From Strigamia acuminata (lineage: Eukaryota > Arthropoda > Chilopoda > Geophilomorpha > Linotaeniidae), in the NCBI GenBank assembly GCA_949358305.1, contig OX442318.1, forward strand, positions 10,150,517 through 10,214,516: a DNA stretch of 64,000 bases. The letters are read 5' to 3'. The position numbers and the translations under genes are program-made. Positions 9,366 to 31,662 of the stretch are shown one piece after another. The notes beneath the pieces were generated by a model. It was not told the DNA's origin and made no database searches. It saw nothing but the letters and a program-made list of their open reading frames with translations. Numbering within the stretch: position 1 is the first letter of the stretch; each line of letters opens with the position of its first letter.

Positions 9366-11355
9366 ATGGATGCCGCCGAGGTGTTTAAACATTCCCTTTC
9401 AGCTCTCAGGACGTCCAAGAGCGCAACCGAGAACCCACTCCCAAAGAAACGAATCAGTTTCAAGCAGAAAAAGGACAGTCCCATGCTCCATTCCTCTCCC
9501 ATCTTGCGCTCCATTAAATCGGAACAAAGCATCGAAACCGATGTGCTAATGGCCCTCAAAACGTACAAAAACAAATCCCCGCAATTTTAATAACCTTTAT
9601 AATCAAAATAAATTCACCACCACACAGAAAACGGAAAATAACGCTCTCCCAACGCTCTCTGGACGACATGAGTCTGCTCTACACGGCCACGACGCCGACG
9701 ATCCACGAGGAAAGCAAAACCAACATAGACGACGAAGCGAGCATCTTCAAAGCGGTCAGCGAGCACAGTTACATGACGGAGAAAAGGAGCGCTCAGCCGC
9801 GACTGTCGCAGTTTTTCCAGGACGAATTGGACATGAAATCGTGCTCGACCTCGTCGTCCAAGTCGAAATTGCAAAAGGTGTTGAGTTTGCCCAACTACTG
9901 CTTCCTGTGCGGCTACGGGAGCAGCGGCGACAAACCGCTCATTCATCCGTGCGAGTGTCCCGTCCAAGTGCACGCGACTTGCCTGGTGCAGCACGTCAAG
10001 TTGCACAAAACGCTGACTTGCGCCAAGTGCAAGCTGTTGTACAATCTCAGTTTCGGGAGAATGCACCCCATCTGGAAGGTTGGGTAGGATATTGGCGATT
10101 GGTGTTTTGTGGATTTTTTCAATTTTTATTTCGCTTTTTTGGATTTTAGTGGCACTGCCCGTACGACAGGAAGTGGCGGAGATGTACCGGGCACATAGCC
10201 GCCTGGTTGTTTCTCATAGGAAGCGTCATCCTGCTCTTCTTGGGCCCCATCTTTCAAGTCATTGAATTATCACAGATTGCAAGCAAGTATCGACGTCTCT
10301 CTTCGCATACAACTACGTGTTTGTGTTTTTGGGGCCCTGATCGTGCGTTACGACAATTTTTACGTACAAATTTGTCAATAGAAAGTTTGCGGGATGCATT
10401 TTTCCCTTATTTTTCTCTACGTTACACTATTTTAGTGCCATATCGTAAGGGAAAAATCTTTAGTGTATCGTTTTCAACACTAAATTAAAATATAGTGCAG
10501 CCAATCAGAATTGAGAACACTATATTGTTAGCTCCGCCCATTGCAAATGGCGATAATTTTGTTGTACCGATCAAACACATCACAGGCATGTGTACAGGCA
10601 TATGTACGTAGATTGAATGATAAGTGAGGCCCAAAATTGAATTTTAGGCCCAAAACCATACTTTATAGGCATAATAATGGAATTTTATGCAGAAATTTGC
10701 ACATTTACGCCCCCAAATTGAATTTTTAGGCCCAAAATTACTAACTGTCAGTAGTTGGCTGAAATAGTGTAGTGATAAGGGAAAAGTGCAGCCCGCAAAA
10801 ACTTAATTTATCATTTTTCCCTTACACTATTTTTATACCGTATAGTCTTTAACTGTAAGGGAAAAATGCATCTCGCAAACTATCTAATATCTTCAAATCC
10901 GTCGTGTGGATTTGGATGAAACTTGGTTTGGGTGTTTCTAAACATGGTTTCCTGCCAGTTTCCAAACTTTCGGGCCCCTTGGACGAGGTCTGGGTAATTT
11001 GCTTGAATGTCCGAAGTATCTTATTTGTACCATTCGTGTCATTCTGACCGTTGACGTAGTTCTATGCCGTTTGAAGTGTTTAAAATTGAATAATTTAATT
11101 TAATTTGATTATTTCCTATGTGCAGGCATTGTCATGTCCATTTTCCTACTCATTCTCGTTTGTTGGTGCATTTTTGTCATCATTCGGACTGGTGTTCACT
11201 CGGTATTTTTATTCTGCCAGGCATTTTGTTTGACCAATCATAATATTGCGGTTGGATCTCGGCTTAAAGGTTCTCCGGAAGATTTCAAAACGCGCATCTT
11301 GTACATGTTGACCCGATACAAAAGTGAATCGATTGGAAATTTAGAATACCTTTGA
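9366..11355 (+). CDS. RING-CH (MARCH-type) membrane E3 ubiquitin ligase A
   Basis: Exons 9366-9562, 9628-10078, 10150-10282 and 11126-11355 give 336 aa. The ATG at 9366 has good context (GAAATGG) and an in-frame TAG lies just upstream. Residues 157-200 form a C4HC3 RING-CH finger (Cys157, Cys160, Cys174, Cys176, His181, Cys184, Cys197, Cys200). MARCH proteins use this finger to ubiquitinate membrane cargo. Two hydrophobic segments follow: one in exon 3 (WLFLIGSVILLFLGPIF) and one in exon 4. This is the usual MARCH layout. The loop between Cys176 and His181 is only four residues, against seven in gene B and typical members. The last intron needs a GC-AG splice (GCAAGT at 10283) to keep frame. 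An AATAAA lies at 11375. Gene B is a diverged relative. Confidence 0.8.
10384..10881. mobile_element. MITE in intron 3 of RING-CH gene A
   Basis: About 25-bp terminal inverted repeats: AGTTTGCGGGATGCATTTTT at the left and its near-complement (AAAAATGCATCTCGCAAACT) at the right, followed inward by CCCTTA/TAAGGG. Sub-terminal copies of 'taagggaaaaa' occur inside. Confidence 0.8.
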
Positions 11356-11360
11356 AACAA

Positions 11361-11385
11361 ATTCATTTTATTAAAATAAACTTTT
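11361..11385. promoter_or_regulatory. Back-to-back poly(A) signals of convergent genes
   Basis: AATAAA on + at 11375-11380 would serve RING-CH gene A (stop at 11355). AATAAA on - (TTTATT at 11367-11372) is the only canonical signal I found downstream of the glycerol kinase stop at 11674. If both are used, the two 3' ends overlap. Confidence 0.45.
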
Positions 11386-11673
11386 CGACAAAAAATATAT
11401 ATTCATACGAAAAACATATAATTTTTTTTTTTGTAATTTTTTTTGCAACAAAAAAACATTAACATTTAGAACATTGAAAAAAATATAAACAAGTCACCCT
11501 TTCGTCTTCCTAAAAATCAACAAATATACTTAAGTCTTCGAAGCCCGTCCCCTGAAACCGTTAAATGCAATTAATAACAACAACCAATGGTCAATTAGTC
11601 GAGTTAATCAATAGGATAAACTCTACAACAACAAACGACAACACAAAACAATGAAAATTCGATTCAGTATTTT

Positions 11674-18697
<7,024 letters not shown>

Positions 18698-19091
18698 AAT
18701 TGTATTGATATCTAAAACGAAGCCAATACTCTTGTTTTATGTAACGACAAGATGATATCTATTCTTGGTAGTACCAGGAAATAGTATTGACACAATTTTG
18801 CAACCTTGAATTTCACCAATCTCAGTTTAAATAAGCATACCAACATGTGTCTCGATCATGTGGCATAACTTTGAACTAAACACTTTCCATACATTTCCGT
18901 AAAAAAAAAAATCATATTTTATTTCAATTCAATATAAATTAACAATTTTAATTATTTAATTTTTTTTCTTTGTCTGACTTCCATAGTTAAACTCTATTAT
19001 AAAATTTAAAAAGTAACAAAATCAAATTTACGTCACAACCGGTCGGCCATATTGAATCCTTGGTGCAAGGTTGTGAGAAGAAACTTGTAAA
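18698..19091. promoter_or_regulatory. Divergent intergenic region (glycerol kinase / ATP synthase g)
   Basis: Only 394 bp separate the start codons of the two divergently transcribed genes, so both promoters must lie here or within the 5' UTRs. No clear TATA box was identified. The region is AT-rich. Confidence 0.5.
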
Positions 19092-19526
19092 ATGCAGAAT
19101 TTAATAAATAAAGCCCCGCAATTAGCGAAAAGTAAGTGCAAAATCGAATAATTAATCCACAACGCGTATATTAACCATAAATTTAATTTTCCAGCGGCTT
19201 TGGAGACATCTAAACCGAAATTCCAAACCTTCATGAAATATGCGGCTGTGGAGTTGACTCCTCTGACTCCCGCTGATATCCCTCAAATTATTCGAGGTGT
19301 AGGTAGTTTAATCTATTCAGCAACTACTATGAAGTGGCGACATTTGACCGTCAAGGTACCCAAATTAAAAAACCATATAAATCGTGTTAATTAATGCATT
19401 TTTTCCGTGTTTATTCGCGTTTAGGAAGCGTGGCTCAACACTTTAGTAGCTACTGAAATCGCTTGCTGGTTTTTTGCTGGCGAGTGTATTGGAAAAGGAC
19501 GCATTGTGGGCTATAAAGTTGCTTGA
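19092..19526 (+). CDS. ATP5MG: Mitochondrial ATP synthase subunit g
   Basis: Exons 19092-19131, 19195-19355 and 19425-19526 keep frame and give 100 aa, close to the usual ~103. Matches the family pattern: KPKFQTFMKYAAVELTPLTP (animal relatives have the YAKVELVPPTPAE type), IRGVGSLIYSA, then LTVKEAWLNTLVATEIACWF and the C-terminal GECIGKGRIVGY. Subunit g is a small single-pass protein of the inner membrane that supports dimerisation of the F1Fo complex. The final hydrophobic segment (LVATEIACWFFAGECIG) keeps the glycine-containing GxxxG-like face. Exon boundaries use good GTAAGT and CAG signals. Confidence 0.93.
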
Positions 19527-20760
19527 ATTAAATTTGAAAGGATTTGTATAGTTTTAGATCGAAATTTTGAAAATAACAAAATATTGATGTAAAAAGTGAC
19601 TGTAGTTGATTTATTATCATTAAAATTACTTAGAAATTGATTTTGTCGATTAATTATCATTAAAATGACTTAGAAATTGGATTTTGTTGATTTATTATCA
19701 TTTAAATGACTTAGAAATTGGATTTTGTTGATTTATTATCATTTAAATGATTTGGAAATGTGATTTTGTTGAATTATTCGTGTTTTGTGGCTCAAAAACA
19801 AAGATTAGAATACACAGACGGAAAGAAGAGAAAAATTATTTTTTTTTGTTTTTAAAAATAGATTCGCTAAAATTGTTTCTACGTGGCAGAAACTTTATGG
19901 CTTGCCAAGGAAAAGACGGGACATTTCTCAGTTGCTTTCAAGCCTGATTTTGACTAGTTTACTGATCAGTTTATTTCGTTTTTAATTTTTTAATCAGCGA
20001 TATATCTAAATTTTTTATCAAATTCAAAATGGCCGTCGTGTGCCATTTGCTTTTCGGATATTTATGGAGTTAAATTCAGACGGTAGGTCATCCCATTCTT
20101 TTATTATATTTTATTATCAATATTTTTTTTTTAAAAAGTTAAATGAAAATTTTTTTTAAATATTTTTATCGTTCTGTAATAATAATAAAAAAAAAATCCA
20201 ACGTTTAATAAATTTGACACTAGGTAGCGCCGTAACAACAAGAAATATTAAAAACCGTTCATTATTTCTTCAAATAAGAAATAAAACACTTCAAATTTTG
20301 TTCAAATAAAAACGAAATCAATTGAACCGCTATTCGAAAATCTTCGTCACTAAAAAAAAAAATGGCCGCAAAGTGAATCAACGACGTCATTGCTTTGTGA
20401 TTTCCATTCTGGAATAGTACGACTCCTGCGATTGGTCGATTTCGGGTCAATGTCTCGGCTCGGCACTCAGCAAGCTTAACACTGACGGCGATTGAGAATT
20501 TTAACCCCGATTCCGACTGGAAAAAGCGTTTTTCCCGCAAACTCAGCATTTCCGTGCAACTCCGGCGCCTTTCTCCTCGCCCGCACTAACTTTTTCACCC
20601 GATCGGCGCATGTTGTGAGCCATTTGTCCGCCCCAAAAGCGCCCGCGAGTTGCCGAGACTTGGTCCAAGTGGATTAGGCCTAAGTCCATAGGGAGAGGGT
20701 GTGAGCTATGTAAAAAAAAAGAAATTGGATGAAAAATCCAGTGCGAGATTACCAGTGATC
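19527..20760. other. Intergenic and GSK-3 5' region
   Basis: 19590-19760 is a ~40-bp tandem repeat (GATTTATTATCATT..AAATGACTTAGAAATT) of four units. The rest is AT-rich until about 20400-20690, which is GC-richer and probably holds the GSK-3 promoter and 5' UTR. No additional gene is seen. Confidence 0.5.
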
Positions 20761-24772
<4,012 letters not shown>

Positions 24773-25073
24773 TGATGGCCGGCTTTCGCTTGCGTGTTGC
24801 TTAGAGCGTGTGCAAGAGCCCCAGATCTGTCCCTTTCTCAAGACATTAGAAAAAAAAATTTATTGTTATTATTATTATCATTTTTCTTTGCTTAATTATT
24901 AATTGTATTGGACTTTGACACGTGTTTTTCATGATTCTAGGGATACGAGAATGAAATAATTGAGATTTATGCTGATGATCGCTCTTTGTGCATATTGTAC
25001 ATAATAATAATATTTGTGCAAGTTTGGGTGACGTAGGTTTAAAAACAAATATATAAAAAGGTTGTTTTTATTA

Positions 25074-25111
<38 letters not shown>

Positions 25112-26640
25112 GACGGATGAAGGTGACCATTAGTAAAAACGTTGAAATTTTTCTCTTTTTGCATTTTTCTTTTTTTTTTAATTTTTAATTTGATGTATTT
25201 TTCAGGCTCATTTGCATGTGTGCCATTTTTTTTTAATTTTAAACAAAAATTTAATAATTATTCTAATAATAATATTTAAAACAGAAAAAAAAGTTAGAAA
25301 TTTTTTCCTCTTATCTTGCACCGAATTCATATCGCCATTTTGTAAATGTTTGCCGTAATTAAAGGAATTAGGTGAAGAAAAAGGAATTTATTATTGTTTT
25401 TGATTAAATTTTTATTTTTTTTTTGCACTTTTTCCTCTCATCCGTCATTACTCCCGAGCTATTTGATGTACAGACGCTTTTTGTGGCACAAAACATTTCT
25501 CTTACGACAATAAATGTACGCTCCCGAGTGGTCAGTTTCTCCGATAAGTGTAACGAAGTTTTTATTCTTTTTTGATTTTTAATTTTTAATTTTTAATTTC
25601 AACTAGGAGATTTTTAGTGTAAATATATATTTTTTTTTCGCCGACGTCTCGGCTGGGCACGTTGGAGACGAAAAAATAGTCGATTTTAAATGATGCGATT
25701 CGTTTTTCTAGTAAGAATTCAGAACTAAAGCGCTGGACCACGAGGCAGCTATCTGTGATAGTTGAGAGTGCCTTCGTTCTACAATTCGACACTAGGCCTA
25801 TTTGCCATATTTGCGTTTTTCGGCGCTAGATTCTCGTGTTTTATTCCACAAAAACCTTTTTTTATTAGTTAAAATGATGGTGGATCGATTTAGGATGGTA
25901 AAACACGACGATCTAGCGTTTAGTCAATGTTTTTAACGTCGCAAACTTGTGATATCGGACTAAACGAGTGAACAATAGGCCTAAAAGTGTCCTTGTTTGT
26001 TCGCAATTGTGTCCAGTCGAGAACGATAACTGTGTAAAAGTAATAATGTTTTTTCAATGTTTTTTATTTTCTATTGTTTTTATTATTTTTTTGTTTTGTT
26101 TCTCAATGTGGATAAACTGACTTGTGTTTCGCTTAAATATCGTCACAACCGTAATTCAATTGATTTTAACCATTTGTCAGCAAAAGGAGCAATAGTTTAT
26201 TGACTTGTACTTATTGCGACGTTAGAACCGCTTCAATGTACAGCTTTTCTAATAAACAAAAATCCCAATGCTTGCAGCAGGTATTTTTAAATGTGTAATT
26301 CTATTTTTGTTTTTATTTTTTGGATTTTAAAAAATAAGAAAAAAATAAAAAGCACGTTTCTATGATGGACAAAAATAAGAAAAAGTTGTATAAATAAATA
26401 ATACCTAGCGTAGTAAATAAGGAGTATTGTAGAATCTATTTGCAAGCTGCCCCATTTTTAATTTTTTTTCTCTTGTATGTAATGTGGGTGATCAATTAAA
26501 ATCCTTATTTTATTGAAAAAGGAGAAAACAAACAGCTTGAATTTATTTTTTTTTAAAAGAAAAAGAATTGTTGTGATTGTGTAAATTTTAAAAAGCGACT
26601 TTAACTAACCCCATATGGTTCAAAAATAAGTTTTTTAATA
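24773..26640 (+). other. Probable GSK-3 3' UTR and flank
   Basis: No gene-like ORF. AT-rich with an ATT triplet run at about 25066-25112. AATAAA-type signals occur near 25509 and 26250 among others, so the transcript end cannot be fixed. Confidence 0.4.
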
Positions 26641-26810
26641 CAGTCGAAACTCTTTATAACGATTGCAAGGGACTCGAAAAATCGATTCGTTTTAGCGAGA
26701 ATTTGTTATATCGAAATTTTTTAACATGCCAACCAAACCAGCCCTTTTTAGGTATTCGTTATATCGATAATTTGTTATATCGCGATTCGTTATAAAGAGT
26801 TTTGACTGTA
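26641..26810. mobile_element. Tigger/pogo-type MITE, complete copy
   Basis: Ends CAGTCGAAACTCTTTATAAC and a near-complement (GTTATAAAGAGTTTTGACTG), flanked by TA on both sides. 170 bp, no coding sequence. Confidence 0.85.
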
Positions 26811-26994
26811 TAATTGCTTTTCGCTAAATCATGTATAGCATTTCGCAAAATTAAGCATATTATTTGTACATTAAATAATGCATTTTCGTAGTATAATTGA
26901 AAAAATGCATTTGAAAATGCATTTGAAAATGCCTTCGTATTTGAAAAATAATAATAATATAGGGAATGCATTTCATAATACATTTTACAAAATA

Positions 26995-27379
26995 TACCGT
27001 ATTTTGTGGACCATAAGACACACATTTTTTACTTTGAAAAGTTGACCAAAAATTGGGGTGAACTTATGTGATATATGGCAAATCGGGGATTGCCTTGAAA
27101 ATAAATCGGGGAATTATGAAAAAAATAATTAAAACTGAAATTTAAGAATTTATTGTAATAATTACATAATTTTGTTAGCCTTGTTAGCCCTTCTTAGGAA
27201 TTAAACCTAAAATATATGTAGTCGCAGTTTCCAAAGTCGCGGTAAATTCGTGTCGCGGTAGATTCGTGTCGCGCTAGATGACACGCCGCATCTTATCGTT
27301 CAACAAATATTTTTTAAAAATTGAGTGATAAATTTGGAGTGTATCTTATGGTCCGACGCGTCTGCCCGCAAAATACGAT
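26995..27379. mobile_element. MITE with CGTATTTTG..CCATAAGA ends
   Basis: TACCGTATTTTGTGGACCAT at the left and ATGGTCC...GCAAAATACG at the right. Internal inverted relation 'gtgtatcttatggtcc' / 'ggaccataagacacac'. Confidence 0.65.
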
Positions 27380-28290
27380 ATTATCATTTTCAAACTAACA
27401 GCACGCAAAAATGTATTACAAAATGCATTCCCGTAAAACCCAGTGCATTTCAATACAATTCAAATATATTTTTGAACCATATGGGACTTGACTCTAACCT
27501 GACCACCATATACTGCTTGCATTGCTGAACCAACCCGTCGCTAACGTGATCAATGAATCCGGCGCAATTTGCATGGAAATAAATCAACATGGCGTTGACT
27601 TCGTTAAATCCAGGGCTTGAAGTGTTTCGTGATATAATATTTCTTTTTTTTTTGTAAATTTCTAATTTTACCAACTATTTTTTAAATTCTGAAATGTTCC
27701 ATTTCCAGCCCTGTCTTTAGCCAAAATTCTTCCCTCGCCGGATAAAACATCTTTTACTGTAGTTTGCGAAATGTAAAATTTTTAACCTTCCCAATTCCAC
27801 CCAAAAATAAATCTGACAACTCCTTTTTTCCATCCAATTAAAAAGCTCTTGAACTTGGCAAAGCAATCACCAATTTTCATTTAGAATTTTTTTTTTTACA
27901 CTTTTACAGAAAAGTAAACAGTACAAAAATAGATGCAAGGTATGTCTTAGTCTAAGGCGTGCGCTCGGTACATTGAGGCCTTGGGTCCCGCCAGTCAGGG
28001 GCGGATTCACGGTTTTTGGGGCCCATCTCGTAAAATAAAATTTCCAAAAAACATTTTTTCAAAATTTTTTATTTTTGGAAATTGGGGGGCCCCGGCAGCA
28101 AGAACCGATAAATCCGCTCCCGCCAGGGGTCGCGAAACTTGGATTTTAAGGACGCCTTTGGTGCAAAAACAAAATAAAGCGCTCGTAGTGCGATGTTTGG
28201 GTTCGCTTCGGCCACTACCTCGCATCTAATACCATAAAACAGTATTTTATCGTACGTAAAGCAAAGCAGGAACTGATTGTTTTATTGCTA
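27380..28290. other. Intergenic, with a MITE at 27996-28122
   Basis: 27996-28122 starts CAGGGGCGGATTCACGG and ends with a near-complement (AATCCGCTCCCG), with GCCAG at both flanks. No gene is recognised in the rest. Confidence 0.5.
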
Positions 28291-30411
28291 TCATCCCAGT
28301 AGTACTTTCTTGAGACGACTGAAAGGGATTTCTTCGTCGTCTTCCGAGCAGTCCGAATCGCTCATGTAGAAAGCCGGTTGAGTTGTACAGCGTGGTGAGC
28401 ACAGGTACTGGAGTAGTGGGATTTTATATTTCCCGCAGAAATCGACGAATTTGACGTGTTCCACTCGGGCATCGAAGTAAACTCCTGCAAGTAGATTGTA
28501 ATTTTTGTTTTTTTAAATTTCCGTAATCAGAGTTAATTTACGATAGGTCCAAAAAAAATCAGTTTTATTATAATAATAATAATCGTAGTTGAGTGTATTG
28601 AATTTACAATAAACTCTACTATTATTATTATTATTAAAATTCATTTTTAGACCCAAAAAATGAATTTCTAGACCAAAAAATTCATTTTTAGACCGAAGAA
28701 TTCATTTTTAGATCAAAAATTCATTTTTAGACAGAAAAATTCATTTTTAGACCGAAAAATTCATTTTTAGACCGAAAAATTCATTTTTAGATCAAAAATT
28801 CAATTTTAGGTCACAAAATTCATTTTTAAATCAAAAAATTCATTTTTAGATTACAAAATTCAATTTTAGATCTTAAAATTCATTTTTTGACATTTTTTAG
28901 GTCACAAAATCATTTTTAGATCACAAAATTTATTTTTAGATCTAAAAATTCATTTTTTGACATTTTTTAGGTCACAAAATCATTTTTAGATCACAAAATT
29001 CAATTTTAGATCTAAAAATTCATTTTTTGACATTTACCTTTGCATTTTGGGTTCAGGCAGTGGTGCGCAGTTTGTAAATAAGAAATTAAGTTCTGCGGTA
29101 ATTCTTCCGGAGTGTACGAAATATTCTTGATCTTTATCGTCCTTGCAGACAACTCCAGCAAACTCGGCGGAACGTAAATCATATCCCTGATAAACCGAAC
29201 GACTAACGGATTATCCCGCAAACTTAACTAGAAAAAAAAAATAATAATCTCAATCTTGTTACAAAATCAATCCACTTCTTCCCTACTTCAGCCAATCCCT
29301 TCAACTGCACAATTTCAGGCGGAAGCGTCGTCAAACGATTTTTATGCAGCGCCAGAGACCTCAGCTGATGCAGATGAGATATCGTCGACGGAAGACTCTG
29401 CAGTTGATTCTGGCACAAAATCAACGCCTGCAAGTTCCCCAACTCTCCCATTTCTGCCGGAATCTCCTGCAGATTATTCCCGCCCAAGTACAACACCTGC
29501 AACCTTAAAAAAAAAATTATTACAATTCATTTTTAGACCAAAAAATTCATTTTTAAACCAAAAAATTCATTTTTAGTCCAAAAAATTCATTTTTAGTCCA
29601 AAAAATTCATTTTTAGTCCAAAAAATTCATTTTTAGTCCAAAAAATTCATTTTTAGTCCAAAAAATTCATTTTTAGTCCAAAAAATTCATTTTTAGTCCA
29701 AAAAATTCATTTTTAGTCCAAAAAATTCATTTTTAGACCAAAAAATTCATTTTTAGACCAAAAAATTCATTTTTAGACCAAAAAATTCATTTTTAGACCA
29801 AAAAATTCATTTCTAGACCAAAAAATTCATTTCTAGACCAGAAAATTCATTTTTAGACTAAAAAATTCATTTCTAGACCAAAAAATTCATTTCTAGATCA
29901 AAAAATTCATTTTTTTTGTTGATAAAATTTACTTTTGCAATTTTCTAATGTCAGGCGACACATGGTTGATCTGATTAGCGCCCATCAACAACCCCCTGAG
30001 TTTCGTCAGTTCCAATATCTGCGGACAGATGGTCGTGAAAGAATTCCCACTCAGATTGAGTTCTTCCAAATTCTCCAACATGCCGAAATCTTTCGGCAAC
30101 GCATCGTCACTCAACAGGTTGTTCTTGGCGATGAGCGTGGTGAGTTGCGGCAAATGTACCAACTGGTAACTGATCTCCGTCAGCTGGTTCGAGCTGACGT
30201 CCAGGAATTTCAACTGCAAGAAATGCGGGACGACGATTGGCAGAGACGTCATGAGGTTGTGTTGCAAATAGAGCGCCTGGACATGCTCGGCCGCCGATTG
30301 CCCGTTTGGTGTTTGGTGCAGATTGACCAGTTGTTCGTCGATCAAGGTGACCGAGAGTTGCAGATAGGATAAGTCGATGCTGTTTGCGGGTTTGGGCGTT
30401 TGGACGTCCAT
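28291..30411 (-). CDS. LRRC58: LRRC58-type leucine-rich-repeat protein, four exons
   Basis: Exons (minus): 29933-30411, 29287-29503, 29038-29227, 28291-28484. All junctions keep frame, giving 359 aa, near the ~370 of vertebrate LRRC58. The first two exons encode about eight LRRs of the LxxLxLxxNxL type (LQVLYLGGNNLQEIPAEMGE and others). The C-terminal part is diagnostic: LRDNPLVVRFIRDM, LLELSARTIKIKNISYTPEE, LNPKCKGVYFDARV, KFVDFCGKYKIPLLQYLCSP, then an acidic stretch and a KKVLLG end. This Cys-containing tail matches LRRC58 closely. As I recall, LRRC58 has been described as a substrate receptor for a cullin-RING ligase. Nothing here tests that. Introns 1 and 3 consist of related tandem repeats. 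Confidence 0.9.
28620..29025. repeat. ~20-bp minisatellite in LRRC58 intron 3
   Basis: Units of AAAAATTCATTTTTAGACC with variants, the same motif as in intron 1 of this gene. Confidence 0.9.
29515..29915. repeat. 20-bp minisatellite filling LRRC58 intron 1
   Basis: About 20 near-identical units of AAAAAATTCATTTTTAGTCC. The array is nearly the whole 429-bp intron. Each unit contains TTTTTAG, an acceptor-like motif. Confidence 0.95.
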
Positions 30412-31082
30412 TTTTTCGCTTGTTTGGTTGCTGGAGCGTTGTCAGTCGACTATCACGTTTTACTTACACGCCGTGTGCCATTTCGTGACGTAAGAGGAAA
30501 CTTTAACTTCGATTCTGTGCGATAATTTGAGGGTAATCACGTTTCGAGTGCGTGGTTAGTTTATCATCCAATGAACTTTGTTTGGATTGTGTGTCGCTAG
30601 GGGTCGCGATTCAAGTGGGATTTATTTGCGGTTTGTTTGTTTTGAATGGGTTTGTTTGTGGGAAATGTTTTTTGAGGATTTTTAATTTTTATTGTTTGGT
30701 TGGATGTCGGTGGTTTGTAATTTAGAACGTTTTTTTTTTTTGGAGTGGAGGGTTTTGGGTTTTGCCAATAGGTGGAAGTGGAGTCTGGTTCGAGATGAAT
30801 CTGTGGTCGAGAGTTTATTCAAAATTTAAGTTCGTCGGATCTGTATTTATGTCTCGATGGTGGAACGCAGTTTACTCAAGGTACTGTATGAAGAAAACTT
30901 TCAAACAACAAATACTTGGGGTAGTAAAATAGACCAATGAGTAAAGATTTTCGTGAAACTACTTTTCCTGATTTCGGTGTCGTGAAATGTATAGACTTTT
31001 CATAGAGCAGGAGGAGCAGGAGGACTCAACAATGTGTTTGCGAAGATTGAAATGTTTATATTGGTCCATTTATTTTCTACAG
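30412..31082. other. LRRC58 upstream region
   Basis: Probably holds the LRRC58 promoter in the GC-richer 30420-30560 stretch. No other gene is seen. Confidence 0.4.
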
Positions 31083-31370
31083 TAGCTGCATTCAAAAACT
31101 AAAATATTTTGTGTTTTATTTCAATTTTAGACCAAAAATGACATCTTTCCTGTTTAAACCCATGTTAAAACTTAAAATACACTTAAACTAAAATTGTTGT
31201 TTTAATTTTTGAATGCAGCTAGTGTTTTTTATCCATTCTAAATCAATAGTACCTTGTATGCACATACATACTTTTAGTAGCTGCATTTAAAAACTAAAAT
31301 ATTTTATGTTTTACTTCAATTTTAAACCGAAAATGACATCATTTCCTGTTTAAATCCATGTTAAAACTTA
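31083..31370. mobile_element. GTAGCTGCATTCAAAAA MITE, one full and one partial copy
   Basis: The full copy at 31083-31221 has ends GTAGCTGCATTCAAAAAC and TTTTTGAATGCAGCTA. A left-end copy starts at about 31276. The same family occurs at 46021-46159 and 61682-61820. Confidence 0.8.
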
Positions 31371-31662
31371 AAGAATTAACATCAGCAGAAAAGAAACTCG
31401 CCGATGTCAATTTAAGGTTAGAAATGAAAACTCAAACTGAATATTTCGCTGTCGTTTATAGCTATAATTCAGCTGTACAGTACAATGGTCGCAGTAATAT
31501 TAAAATAAGATTTAGTGGAACAAGTGTCAGCTATAATAATAAAAAGCAAATTCTGTTTTTATGTATTTACTATTTATAATTTAAGTACAGCATGCAGAAA
31601 ATGCTTCACTATGGTGATTACAATATTAGAGATGTGCTTAATTTTCTGATTATGTTTGAGCA

